Source of the DNA: Streptomyces griseoviridis
GTDB taxonomy: Bacteria; Actinomycetota; Actinomycetes; Streptomycetales; Streptomycetaceae
Assembly (NCBI RefSeq): GCF_005222485.1
Contig: NZ_CP029078.1
Span: forward strand, 2,570,001-2,634,000
Direction of reading: 5' to 3'
Length of the DNA stretch: 64,000 bases
Positions within the stretch are counted from its first letter, which is position 1; each line of letters opens with the position of its first letter. The notes beneath the pieces were generated by a model that saw only the letters and a list, made by a program, of their open reading frames with translations, searched no databases and was not told the DNA's origin. The position numbers and the translations under genes were made by a program. Below, in pieces: positions 55,021-63,337 of this stretch.

Positions 55021-55211
55021 TGATGGGCCTCGGCCCGTGACGGTGAACGGACACCGGTCGGGCGGGGCCGGGGCGTGGGCCAGGTGGTGGGCCCGGTGGT
55101 GGTGGGCCGATACCGGCGTGCGGGACGGCCAGGGGGCGCGGTGTTCCGGTGATAACAATCCGCCGCACTCCGCGTGCGCCCCACCCGCCCAGGACGGATG
55201 CTGGACCCGTG

Positions 55212-55730
55212 ATGGACGAGACGGAGTTCTGGGAGCTGGTGGACGCCACCCGCGAGGCCGCCGAGGGCGACCCCGAGGAGCAGAGCGACCTGCTCGTGGA
55301 GCGGCTGCTGCGCCTCGACCCGGAGCAGGTGCTCGACTTCGCCCGGCACTTCGAGGCCCGCTTCAACCGGGCGTACACCTGGGACCTGTGGGGCGCGGCC
55401 TGGGTGCTCCTCGACGGCGCGGGCGACGACGTCTTCGACTTCTTCCGCTGCTGGCTGATCGGCCAGGGCCGCGAGGTGTACGAGGGCGCGGTGCACGACC
55501 CGGACGCGCTCGCCGAACTGCTGCCCGACTTCGACGAGGAGATCGACGGCGACGGCGAGGAGCTCGGCTACGCGGCCGACGAGGCCTACGAACAGCTCAC
55601 CGGTGACGTCGCCCCCGACCTCGGCATCGCGCCCGCGCCCGCGGAACCGGCGGGCGCCCCCCTCGACTTCGAGGACGACCGGGTGCTCGCCCAGCGCTTC
55701 CCGGCGCTGTGGGGCCGCTTCCGCGACTGA
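55212..55730 (+). CDS. DUF4240 domain protein
   Basis: 172 residues, acidic, beginning MDETEFWELVDATREAAEGD and containing the WDLWGAAWVL and DDVFDFFRCWLIGQGREVY motifs typical of DUF4240. Many such proteins are found in actinobacteria and may be linked to toxin immunity or stress, but function is undefined. No good Shine-Dalgarno precedes ATG 55212. The C-terminus adds FEDDRVLAQRFPALW. Confidence 0.8.
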   Translation: MDETEFWELVDATREAAEGDPEEQSDLLVERLLRLDPEQVLDFARHFEARFNRAYTWDLWGAAWVLLDGAGDDVFDFFRCWLIGQGREVYEGAVHDPDALAELLPDFDEEIDGDGEELGYAADEAYEQLTGDVAPDLGIAPAPAEPAGAPLDFEDDRVLAQRFPALWGRFRD

Positions 55731-55740
55731 CCGGCGGGCC

Positions 55741-55995
55741 TCAGCAGGGCGTGCCGGGAGCTTCCTGGGCCGCCGCGCGGCGTCGGGTGGTGTCCGAGGG
55801 GAGGTACGCCTGGTTCTGTTCGGCCTTCACGGCGTGGTGCAGCGGGGCCGCGTTGGCCTGGTCGAGCGCGGACGCGGTGGCCGCGGCCGGGCCGAGGACC
55901 ACCGCGACGACGGCGCCGAGCACCGCCCACGGCTCGCCCGTGACCCGCGTGCGGCCCGCCGTCTCCTCCGAGGACCCCGTACGGCTGCTGTTCAC
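55741..55995 (-). CDS. Small single-pass or secreted protein coupled to amidase
   Basis: 84 residues: a hydrophilic N-terminus, one hydrophobic helix (AVLGAVVAVVLGPAAATA) and a basic C-terminal tail. The GTG at 55995 overlaps the amidase stop as GTGA and has GGAGG eight bases upstream (inside the amidase 3' end), indicating translational coupling. An earlier in-frame GTG at 56004 would sit on that ribosome-binding site. No domain recognised; it may assist or anchor the amidase. Confidence 0.6.
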   Translation of the reverse strand: MNSSRTGSSEETAGRTRVTGEPWAVLGAVVAVVLGPAAATASALDQANAAPLHHAVKAEQNQAYLPSDTTRRRAAAQEAPGTPC

Positions 55996-56918
55996 GTTCC
56001 CCACCTCCGGTCGGCTTCGATGTCACTGACGGTAGGAGCCGGAGTTCTCAGGACTCTGCGGGCCGGCTGTGGCGTTCCTGTGGAAGGTGCCGGGCCGGTC
56101 GGGCCCCGCCGGCCCTGGAGTCCGGCGGCCGCCTCGCGCACGGCGGGCAGCCTGGCCATCAGGGCGGCGCCAGGACAGGTGGTCGCGTAGCCGTCCTGGT
56201 GACCGGCGAGCGCCGGCAGGACGGCCTCGTGTCCCGCCGGGTAGAGGCTGAGGTCGTTGCTGGAGACGAGCCGGGCGACGCCCCGCGGGTCGACGTCGGC
56301 GAGGCCGAGCTTCCAGGCGGCCAGCGCGGCGATCGCGTCGGTCATCGCGCGCGGCACCTCGGCGCCCGCGGTGAAGGTGCCGATCGCCGCGACGCCGGTG
56401 GTGCGGTGGTTGAAGCCCTGGGTGTGGGCGCCGGTGACGGGCCGGTCGACGCCCCCGGCGCGGCCCTCGTAGACGGTGCCGCAGCGGTCGACGAGAAAGT
56501 TGTAGCCGAGATCGTCCCACTGCCGGCCGCCGGTCTGTCCCGAGTACAGGTCGCGGACGATCCTGGGGGTGTCGGCGCAGTCGTAGCCGTTGGGCGTGTC
56601 GGTGTGGTGGACGAAGACGGCGACCACCTTGTCGTCGTAGCGCGGTGGCGGCTGGGCGTGCCGGGTGAAGTCGTCGAGCCAGGCCGAGCGGGGCACCACG
56701 CGTGGCTCGGGCGCGGTGTGCGGGGCGGGCCGGGTGGTCGGCTCGGGGGGCGTGCGGCGCGGGCGGGTGCCGTCGCCGCCGCAGGCGCTGAGCAGCAGGG
56801 CGAGGACGGCGGCGAGCACGGGCAGGCAGCCGAGCAGGAACGGGCCGGCGCCGGATATCCGGACCGGCCGCCGGCTCCTGGTCCGGCCGCCGCCTGACGC
56901 CCTTCGGAGCACGCGCAT
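55992..56918 (-). CDS. PGRP-type N-acetylmuramoyl-L-alanine amidase lipoprotein
   Basis: About 308 residues: signal sequence with lipobox L-S-A-C, Pro-rich linker, then a peptidoglycan-recognition protein/amidase_2 domain. Zinc ligands fit VHHTDTPNGYDC, AHTQGFNHRTTGVA and the ATTCPG Cys. YNFLVDRCGTVYEGRAGG is the PGRP signature. It cleaves the amide between muramic acid and the stem peptide. ATG 56918 is supported by GAGAGTGGG. The stop overlaps the downstream small gene. Confidence 0.9.
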   Translation of the reverse strand: MRVLRRASGGGRTRSRRPVRISGAGPFLLGCLPVLAAVLALLLSACGGDGTRPRRTPPEPTTRPAPHTAPEPRVVPRSAWLDDFTRHAQPPPRYDDKVVAVFVHHTDTPNGYDCADTPRIVRDLYSGQTGGRQWDDLGYNFLVDRCGTVYEGRAGGVDRPVTGAHTQGFNHRTTGVAAIGTFTAGAEVPRAMTDAIAALAAWKLGLADVDPRGVARLVSSNDLSLYPAGHEAVLPALAGHQDGYATTCPGAALMARLPAVREAAAGLQGRRGPTGPAPSTGTPQPARRVLRTPAPTVSDIEADRRWGT

Positions 56919-57107
56919 GGTCCCACTCTCGGGTCGATCGGCGCCGTCCGCGATGTGTGCTGTGCCACCCGGTGGAACCATCGTCCTGGTCCGAGACGTT
57001 TCTCCCGGTGCACGCGCGCGTGGCCGGTTCCCTGACCCGCACGCGCGCGTGGCTGATCACTGGCGACGCCCCGCCCGTACTGAGGGGTCCGAGAGAAAGG
57101 CGGCTCC

Positions 57108-58292
57108 GTGGATCTGCTCGACGTCCTGTTGTTGCTGGTGGTGGTGGTCTACGCGGCGTCCGGCTACCGGCGCGGCCTGGTGGCCGGGTGTGTGTCGCTG
57201 GCCGGTTTCGTCGGCGGCGCGGTCGTCGGTGTCTGGGTGCTGCCGTGGGTGATGGACCTGGTGACGGCCGGCACCCGGGCGGCGACGGTGACCGCGGTGC
57301 TCACCGTGCTGGTGCCGGCCGTCGTGGGGCACGAGCTGGCGGGGCGGCTGGCGCTGCGGCTGCGCCGGGAGCTGGACCGGGGGCCGCTGCGGGTGGCGGA
57401 CGGCCTCGGCGGCGCGGCGGCGAACTCGGTGGCGGTGCTGATCGTGGCGTGGGTCGCGGCGAGCGTCCTCGGGGCGTCCTCGTCGTCGCTGGTGACGTCG
57501 GCGATCCGGGACTCGCGGGTGCTGGGCGCGGTGCAGGACGTCATGCCGGACACCACGCCCGTCTGGTTCTCGCGGGCCACCTCGGCGCTGAGCGAGGCGG
57601 GGTTCCCGCAGGTCTTCAACCCCTTCGAGAACGAGTCGACGGCGGAGGTGGCGAAGCCCTCGGGCGACAGCGTCACGGCCGGGGCGACGGAGGCGGCCAG
57701 GCGCAGCACGGTGAAGGTCGAGGGGGTCTCGGGCGACCAGGGGCGCGAGGGCAGCGGGTTCGTGTACGCGCGGGAGCGGGTGATGACCAACGCGCACGTG
57801 GTGGCCGGGATCGACGCGCCGACCGTGCGGGTCGGCGGGGTGGGGCGGTCCTATCCGGCGCGGGTGGTGCTGTTCGATCCGCAGAAGGACGTGGCGGTGC
57901 TCTTCGTGCCGGGTCTCGACGCGCCGGTGCTGCAGTTCGACGACGACGCGGGGCGCGGCGACGCGGCGGTGGTGGCCGGCTATCCGCAGGACGGCGGTCT
58001 GGACCTCCAGGCGGCGACGGTCGCCCAGCGGGTGCGGGCGACCGGGCAGAACATCTACAACGACGCCATGGTGACCCGGGAGATCTACTCGATCCGCTCC
58101 ACGGTGCGGCCGGGCAACTCGGGCGGGCCGCTGCTGACCACGGACGGCCGGGTGTTCGGCGTGGTCTTCGCGCGCTCCACGTCGAACGCCGAGACGGGCT
58201 ATGTGCTGACGGCGGCCGAGGTGGCGCAGGACGCGAGGCGGGCGGCGTCCGCGACGGCGGCGGTGGACACCGGGCCGCTGATCACGTCCTGA
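57108..58292 (+). CDS. MarP-like membrane serine protease (CvpA domain plus trypsin domain)
   Basis: 394 residues. Four N-terminal membrane helices of the CvpA fold (about 1-160) lead to an extracytoplasmic chymotrypsin-like domain with catalytic His in MTNAHVVAG, Asp in QKDVAVLFV and Ser in RPGNSGGPL. The architecture equals M. tuberculosis MarP (Rv3671c), which gives acid resistance by activating a cell-wall hydrolase. Here a PGRP-type amidase is the divergent neighbour, a plausible substrate. GTG 57108 follows GAGAGAAAGG. Confidence 0.93.
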   Translation: MDLLDVLLLLVVVVYAASGYRRGLVAGCVSLAGFVGGAVVGVWVLPWVMDLVTAGTRAATVTAVLTVLVPAVVGHELAGRLALRLRRELDRGPLRVADGLGGAAANSVAVLIVAWVAASVLGASSSSLVTSAIRDSRVLGAVQDVMPDTTPVWFSRATSALSEAGFPQVFNPFENESTAEVAKPSGDSVTAGATEAARRSTVKVEGVSGDQGREGSGFVYARERVMTNAHVVAGIDAPTVRVGGVGRSYPARVVLFDPQKDVAVLFVPGLDAPVLQFDDDAGRGDAAVVAGYPQDGGLDLQAATVAQRVRATGQNIYNDAMVTREIYSIRSTVRPGNSGGPLLTTDGRVFGVVFARSTSNAETGYVLTAAEVAQDARRAASATAAVDTGPLITS

Positions 58293-58330
58293 GCGTCCGG
58301 CCCCCGGGCGTCAGGCCGGGGCGCCGCCGG

Positions 58331-58918
58331 TCACAGGGCGCACCCCATGAGGACGTCGTCGACGTAGGCGCCGTCCAGCAGGAACTCGCCCGGCAGCACG
58401 CCCTCCACGGCGAACCCCTCGGACGCGTAGAGGGTGCGGGCGGGCGTGTTGTGCCCGAGGACGCGCAGGGTGAGCCGGCGTGCGCCCTGCCTCCTGGCCT
58501 CCTCGCGGGCGGCCCGCAGCAGGGCCCGCCCGACGCCCGCGCCGCGCGCCTCCTCGGCGACCAGGAACCCGAGGATCTGCCGGACGTGCGCGTTGCAGGC
58601 GAGGGAGGTGGGAAACCCGAGCCTGACGTATCCGACGACCCGCCGGTCACGTCCGGCGGCTCCGACAGCTCCGTCGGGTCCGGCGGCTCCATCGGGTCCG
58701 GCGGCTCCATCGGGTCCCGCGGCTCCGTCGGGTCCCGCGGCTCCGTCGAGTTCGGCGACCAGGTGGTCCCTGGGGCCGAACCGCTCGGTGAAGAAGGGCG
58801 GGTACGGCGGCTGCGGACGCGGCTGTACGGCGTGCAGCGGAGACCAGGCGATCCGGTCGAGACGGCTCAGGGTCTCCTCGTCCGCGGGGACGGCGTGGCG
58901 TATGTACGGCTCCGGCAT
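58331..58918 (-). CDS. GNAT acetyltransferase with internal hexapeptide repeat
   Basis: About 195 residues. Acetyl-CoA binding motif VAEEARGAGVGRALL and the following HNTPARTLYASEGF are typical GNAT. A repeat insertion of DGAAGP hexapeptides (residues about 58-87) splits the fold. ATG 58918 lies seven bases after TAGGGT on the minus strand, so leaderless expression is likely; a GTG nine bases further upstream is an alternative. Substrate unknown. Confidence 0.82.
   Translation of the reverse strand: MPEPYIRHAVPADEETLSRLDRIAWSPLHAVQPRPQPPYPPFFTERFGPRDHLVAELDGAAGPDGAAGPDGAAGPDGAAGPDGAVGAAGRDRRVVGYVRLGFPTSLACNAHVRQILGFLVAEEARGAGVGRALLRAAREEARRQGARRLTLRVLGHNTPARTLYASEGFAVEGVLPGEFLLDGAYVDDVLMGCAL
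58658..58747 (-). repeat. Five 18-bp in-frame tandem repeats
   Basis: Encodes DGAAGP four times and DGAVGA once within the GNAT acetyltransferase. The DNA units are nearly identical, suggesting recent slippage. Confidence 0.9.
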
Positions 58919-58989
58919 GACGGTCACCCTACGTCGGAGTGCCCGGGTGCCGACGGGGTGTTCCTGGCCGCCGCGCGCAGAATGGGCCC

Positions 58990-59886
58990 ATGGAACCTTC
59001 GCGAGTGGTGGTGGCCGGCGCGTCCGGGCTGATCGGTGGCGCCCTGGTGCGGTCTCTGACCGCCGACGGGCACGAGGTGGTGCGGCTGGTGCGCAGGGCG
59101 CCCAGGGGGCCCGACGAGGTCCGCTGGGACCCGGAGGCCGGGCGGGTGGACGCGGCGGGGCTCGCCGGGTGCGACGCGGTGGTGAACCTGGCGGGCGCCG
59201 GGGTGGGCGACCACCGCTGGACGGACGCGTACAAGACGCGGATCAGGGAGAGCCGGGTGCGCGGCACGACCGCGCTGGCCGAGGCGGTCGCCGGGCTCGA
59301 CCGGAAGCCGCGGGTCTTCGTGAACGGCAGCGCGGTCGGCTACTACGGCGAGACCGGTGACCGCGCGGTGGACGAGGGCGCGCCCGCGGGCGAGGGCTTC
59401 CTGCCGTCGGTGTGCGTGGCCTGGGAGGGTGCGGCGGACCCCGTGCGGGAGGCCGGGGTGCGGACGGTGTTCGCCAGGACCGGGCTGGTGGTGGACCGGC
59501 ACGGCGGCGCCTGGGGGCGGCTGTTCCCGCTGTTCAAGGCGGGGCTCGGGGGGCGGATGGGGGACGGACGGCAGTACTGGTCGTTCATCGCGCTGCACGA
59601 CGAGGTGGCGGCGCTGCGGCACCTCATCGACTCCGACGGTCTCTCGGGGCCGTTCAACCTGACCGCGCCCGCCCCGCTGACCAACCGTGAGATCACCGCG
59701 GCGATGGGCCGGGTGCTGCGCAGGCCGACGCTGTTCGCGGTGCCCGCGCCGGTGCTGCGGACCGTGCTGGGCGAGATGTCGGGGGACGTGCTCGGCAGCG
59801 CGCGGGTGCTGCCGAAGCGGCTGCTGGAGTCCGGGTTCACGTTCGCGTTCCCGGACATCGAGGGGGCGATCAGGGCGGCCGGCTGA
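58990..59886 (+). CDS. TIGR01777-family NAD(P)-binding epimerase (SDR39U1 type)
   Basis: 298 residues. The N-terminal Rossmann motif is VVVAGASGLIGGALV; VVNLAGAGVGDHRW, SAVGYYGETGD and FARTGLVVD are the conserved blocks of the YfcH/SDR39U1 family, extended SDRs of unknown substrate. The C-terminal DUF1731 region is present (RVLPKRLLESGF). ATG 58990. In mycobacteria a homologue also precedes lipB, so the linkage to lipoate genes is conserved. Confidence 0.9.
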   Translation: MEPSRVVVAGASGLIGGALVRSLTADGHEVVRLVRRAPRGPDEVRWDPEAGRVDAAGLAGCDAVVNLAGAGVGDHRWTDAYKTRIRESRVRGTTALAEAVAGLDRKPRVFVNGSAVGYYGETGDRAVDEGAPAGEGFLPSVCVAWEGAADPVREAGVRTVFARTGLVVDRHGGAWGRLFPLFKAGLGGRMGDGRQYWSFIALHDEVAALRHLIDSDGLSGPFNLTAPAPLTNREITAAMGRVLRRPTLFAVPAPVLRTVLGEMSGDVLGSARVLPKRLLESGFTFAFPDIEGAIRAAG

Positions 59887-60080
59887 GCCTCGCGCGGCGC
59901 CGCCCGCGCCGTCCCGCGACCTGTATGCGACCGGCATGCGACCGCCGTGCGTCCGTGCCCTGTCGATGCGCGACTTCCGTCGGCCGATCACACGCCTACC
60001 CTCGACCCGAACTCGGGTATTCGACAAGCCAGTTGGGGGGCACACCTCCGCACTGGCCGCTCAATCGCGAGGAGGGGCAC

Positions 60081-61490
60081 GTGCTTGAGCCCGCGTACCA
60101 GGCGGACGTCGTCGTCGTGGGAGCCGGAGTCGCCGGACTCTCCGCGGCACATCGTCTGATCAGCGCAGGAGTGACGACCGCGGTCCTGGAGGCCGCACCG
60201 TGCCCGGGAGGCAGGATGTCGACCGACAAGGTCGACGGGTTCCGCCTCGACCGGGTCGGGCAGCTCCTGTCGACGGCGTATCCCGAACTACGTCTGACAC
60301 CCGGTCTGAACGCGCTGGTGCTGCGCCCGTTCGCGCCGGGAGTCCTGCTGCACGGGGACGGCCGGCACCACCGGGTGGGCCCGCCGGCCAACACCCGGGG
60401 CGCACGGGGCGCACTGAACGTGGCGCGCGCTCTGGCGAGCGCCCCCCGGTCACCGTCGCTACCGCGCGGGCGCTCCGGCGGGCCGCTCGGCACGGCCGTG
60501 GACCAGGCCCGGCTGGGCGCGGCGCTGGCCCGCTTCGCGGGGCTGCCGGTCGAACGGCTGCTGGCCCGCCCCGAGTCGGCGGCGGGGCCCGCGCTCGCCT
60601 CCCGGGGGCTGCCCACCCGGGCCGTCGAGGGCTTCCTGCGTCCGCTGCTGGCCGCGCTGCTGTGCGACCCGGAGCTGACCACGTCGAGCCGGTGCGCGGA
60701 CCTCGCGCTGCGCTCCTTCGCCTCCGGCCGGCTCTGCCTGCCGGAGGGCGGCGCGGAGACCCTGCCCGAGCTGCTCACCCGGGCGCTGCCCGCGGGCACC
60801 GTGCGCACCGGGGTGCGGGTCACCTCCGTCGCCACCAACACCGTGACGACGGCGGAGCACGGGACGTTCCGGTGCCGCGCGGTGCTGGTCGCGACGGACG
60901 CGCGGGCCGCCGCCGAGCTGCTGCCGGGGCTGCGGGTGCCGCGGTTCCACCCGGTGACGGTCGTCCACCACACCACCGACGAGGCGCCCGACACGGGGGC
61001 GTCGCTGCTGCTGGACGCGGACCGGGGCGGGCCTGTGGCGCACACGGCCGTGGTCAGCCGCGTCGACCCGTCCCGGGCGCCGGCCGGCCGCGCGCTCGTC
61101 ACCTCGACGGTCCTCGGCACTCCCCCGCCGGACGTCGACACCGCCGTCCGCGCCCATCTGGCCCGCCTCTACGGCACCTCGACGTCGCGCTGGGAGACCC
61201 TCGCGGTCCACCACACCGCCGAGGCGGTCCCCTCGATGCGGCCCCCGCACGACCCGCGGCGCCCGGTGCGGCTCCTCGCGGGCCTGTACGTGTGCGGCGA
61301 CCACCGGGACACCAGCTCCGTCCAGGGCGCGCTGCACTCGGGGCACCGGGCGTCGGCGGCGATCATCAGGGACCTCGGCGCGTCCGGCTCCCTCAACCGG
61401 GCGGACCCGCCGCGCGCCACCCCGCAGCCCGAGCCGCTGGCCCCGGCCCAGGAACCCACGGAATCGGCGGAACCGGCGGAAGCAGCCTGA
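60081..61490 (+). CDS. FAD-dependent amine-oxidase/protoporphyrinogen-oxidase-like enzyme
   Basis: 469 residues. FAD-binding VVVVGAGVAGLSAAHRL and the GG motif EAAPCPGGRMSTD at the N-terminus; the C-terminal GLYVCGDHRDTSSVQGALHSG closes the FAD site. The middle is a flexible substrate domain. Family members include protoporphyrinogen oxidase and phytoene desaturase-like enzymes; the substrate here cannot be assigned. GTG 60081 is preceded by GAGGAGG. Pro/Glu-rich C-terminal tail. Confidence 0.88.
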   Translation: MLEPAYQADVVVVGAGVAGLSAAHRLISAGVTTAVLEAAPCPGGRMSTDKVDGFRLDRVGQLLSTAYPELRLTPGLNALVLRPFAPGVLLHGDGRHHRVGPPANTRGARGALNVARALASAPRSPSLPRGRSGGPLGTAVDQARLGAALARFAGLPVERLLARPESAAGPALASRGLPTRAVEGFLRPLLAALLCDPELTTSSRCADLALRSFASGRLCLPEGGAETLPELLTRALPAGTVRTGVRVTSVATNTVTTAEHGTFRCRAVLVATDARAAAELLPGLRVPRFHPVTVVHHTTDEAPDTGASLLLDADRGGPVAHTAVVSRVDPSRAPAGRALVTSTVLGTPPPDVDTAVRAHLARLYGTSTSRWETLAVHHTAEAVPSMRPPHDPRRPVRLLAGLYVCGDHRDTSSVQGALHSGHRASAAIIRDLGASGSLNRADPPRATPQPEPLAPAQEPTESAEPAEAA

Positions 61491-61552
61491 GCGGGACGGG
61501 AGGCCGCGAGGACGGAGGCCCGGCAGCGGACGCCGGCGGGCGCCCGGACGCG

Positions 61553-61593
61553 GACGGGGGCCAGGACCGGTCCACCTGGCCCTGGCCCCCGTC
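61553..61593. terminator. Bidirectional hairpin
   Basis: A 13-bp perfect stem (61553-61565 with 61581-61593) separates the convergent FAD enzyme and regulator genes. Confidence 0.75.
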
Positions 61594-61623
61594 GCGTCGC
61601 GCGGACCGGTCCGCCGGACGGCG

Positions 61624-63099
61624 TCAGCCGAGGGCCGCCACCTTGTCGCGGTAGCCGCGCACCGGCGCCGCGTCCTTGTACGGCTCCAGACGGCGTTCGA
61701 AGTCCCTGACGTACTCGACGGCCCGGACCGAGCGCATCTCGGCCGCCTGGCCCGCCGCCTCGGCGCCGAGCTGGCAGGCCTGGTCGAGTTCGCCGAGGCC
61801 GAGCCTGGCGGTGGCCAGGACCACCCGGCAGAACAGCCGGCTGCGGGCGAAGGCGGGCGCCCGCAGTTGCAGGGAGCGCTCCGCGTGCTGGGCCGCCGCG
61901 CGGTACTGCTGGAGGTCGCGGTGGCAGTGCCCGAACTCGTCGGCGAGCTGCGCCTCGTCGAAGAACCTGGCCCAGTACGGCACCTCGTCCCCGGTGCGGG
62001 ACGTCTCCAGGGCGCGTTCGGCGCGGACCAGCGACGCGGTGCAGCTGCGCACCTCGCCGAGCACCCCGTGCCCGCGCGCCTCCACCGCGTGCAGCAGCGC
62101 CTGCACGACCGGCGGCGCGTTGGTCCCCACTCCCTGCTGCGCCACCCGGGCCAGCTGGACGGCCTCCCGGCCGTGCCCGAGGTAGACGGCCTGGCGGCTC
62201 ATCGTGAGCAGCACGTAGGAGCCGTACGCCCGGTCCCCGGCCGCCTGGGCGAGCCGCAGGGACTGCACGAAGTACCGCTGCGCGAGCCCGTGCGCGGCGA
62301 TGTCGTACGACGTCCAGCCGACCAGCCTGGTCAGGTCGGCGACCGCGCCGAACAGCCGCCGCCCGGTCTGCTCGCCGTAGCTGCCGCGCAGCATCGGCTC
62401 GCACTCGTGCTCCAGGTAGCGCACGAGGGCCTGGCGGGCGTGGCCGCCGCCGTACATGTCGTCGAGGGTGCGGAAGAGTTCGCCGACGGAGCGCAGCGCG
62501 GCGATGTCCCCGCCGGTGACCTTCTGTCCCGGGCCGCGGTCGCCGGGCGGACGCGGGCGGTGCGGGGGGCCGCCCGGCTCGGGCGGGGCCGGGAGCCGGG
62601 CGGCGCCGGGGCGGCCCTGGGCGGGCACCCGGACGAGCGGCTCGCCGTGGGCGACCTTGTCGTCGGGCCTGCCGATCAGCCAGTCCCGGCTGGGCACCAC
62701 GAGCCCGGCCGGGGTGAAGGCGATCTTCCGCAGCTCGGCGTGGCTGCCGGAGTCCTTGCGCCACAGGCCGCTGACGATGTCGACGGCCTCCTCGGGCGTA
62801 CCGGCGAACTCCAGGCCCGCGTAGACCGGGGCGCAGGCGTCGAGGCCGAGGTCCTGGGCGGTGAGCCGGCGGCCGAGGCGGCGGGTGAAGACCTCGGCGA
62901 TCAGGGCGGGGGTGGTGCCGCGGGGCTGCTGGCCGCGCAGCCATCGGGTGACGGAGGTCTTGTCGTATCTGAGGTCGAGTCCGTGTTCCAGGCCGAGCTG
63001 ATCGACCCGACGGGCCAGACCCGCGTTGGAGAAGCCCGCTTCTGCGATGAGCGCGGCGAGCTGGCGGTTGGGAGTGCGCTGCGCGGGTCGTTCCGTCAT
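61624..63099 (-). CDS. NsdA-like regulatory protein (HTH plus TPR-like repeats)
   Basis: 491 residues: an N-terminal helix-turn-helix (LIAEAGFSNAGLARRVDQLG ... KTSVTRWLRGQQP), a variable Pro/Arg-rich stretch (about 165-195), and a long helical region with TPR-like repeats (LAQAAGDRAYGSY; QYRAAAQHAERSLQL). The layout matches Streptomyces developmental regulators of the NsdA type; the exact identity is uncertain. ATG 63099. Diverges from lipB. Confidence 0.8.
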   Translation of the reverse strand: MTERPAQRTPNRQLAALIAEAGFSNAGLARRVDQLGLEHGLDLRYDKTSVTRWLRGQQPRGTTPALIAEVFTRRLGRRLTAQDLGLDACAPVYAGLEFAGTPEEAVDIVSGLWRKDSGSHAELRKIAFTPAGLVVPSRDWLIGRPDDKVAHGEPLVRVPAQGRPGAARLPAPPEPGGPPHRPRPPGDRGPGQKVTGGDIAALRSVGELFRTLDDMYGGGHARQALVRYLEHECEPMLRGSYGEQTGRRLFGAVADLTRLVGWTSYDIAAHGLAQRYFVQSLRLAQAAGDRAYGSYVLLTMSRQAVYLGHGREAVQLARVAQQGVGTNAPPVVQALLHAVEARGHGVLGEVRSCTASLVRAERALETSRTGDEVPYWARFFDEAQLADEFGHCHRDLQQYRAAAQHAERSLQLRAPAFARSRLFCRVVLATARLGLGELDQACQLGAEAAGQAAEMRSVRAVEYVRDFERRLEPYKDAAPVRGYRDKVAALG

Positions 63100-63337
63100 C
63101 GGCGGTGCGGTCTCCTGCCTTCCGGACACGCGAAGTGCCGGGATTGCCTGTGAGCAGCCCCTTTTGGGCCCACGAACGGCGCGAATGTAGCGGAGAGTGC
63201 ACGTACCGTCGCACACTTCCTCGCCCATTCATCCGATCGTGTGAGGATTGGCACCAGGGCTGACGTACACCGGCCGGACGTACAGTGGCGTGGGCGGGTC
63301 ACAGACCTGACACCGGTTCACCGAGGAGGCGCTTGCC

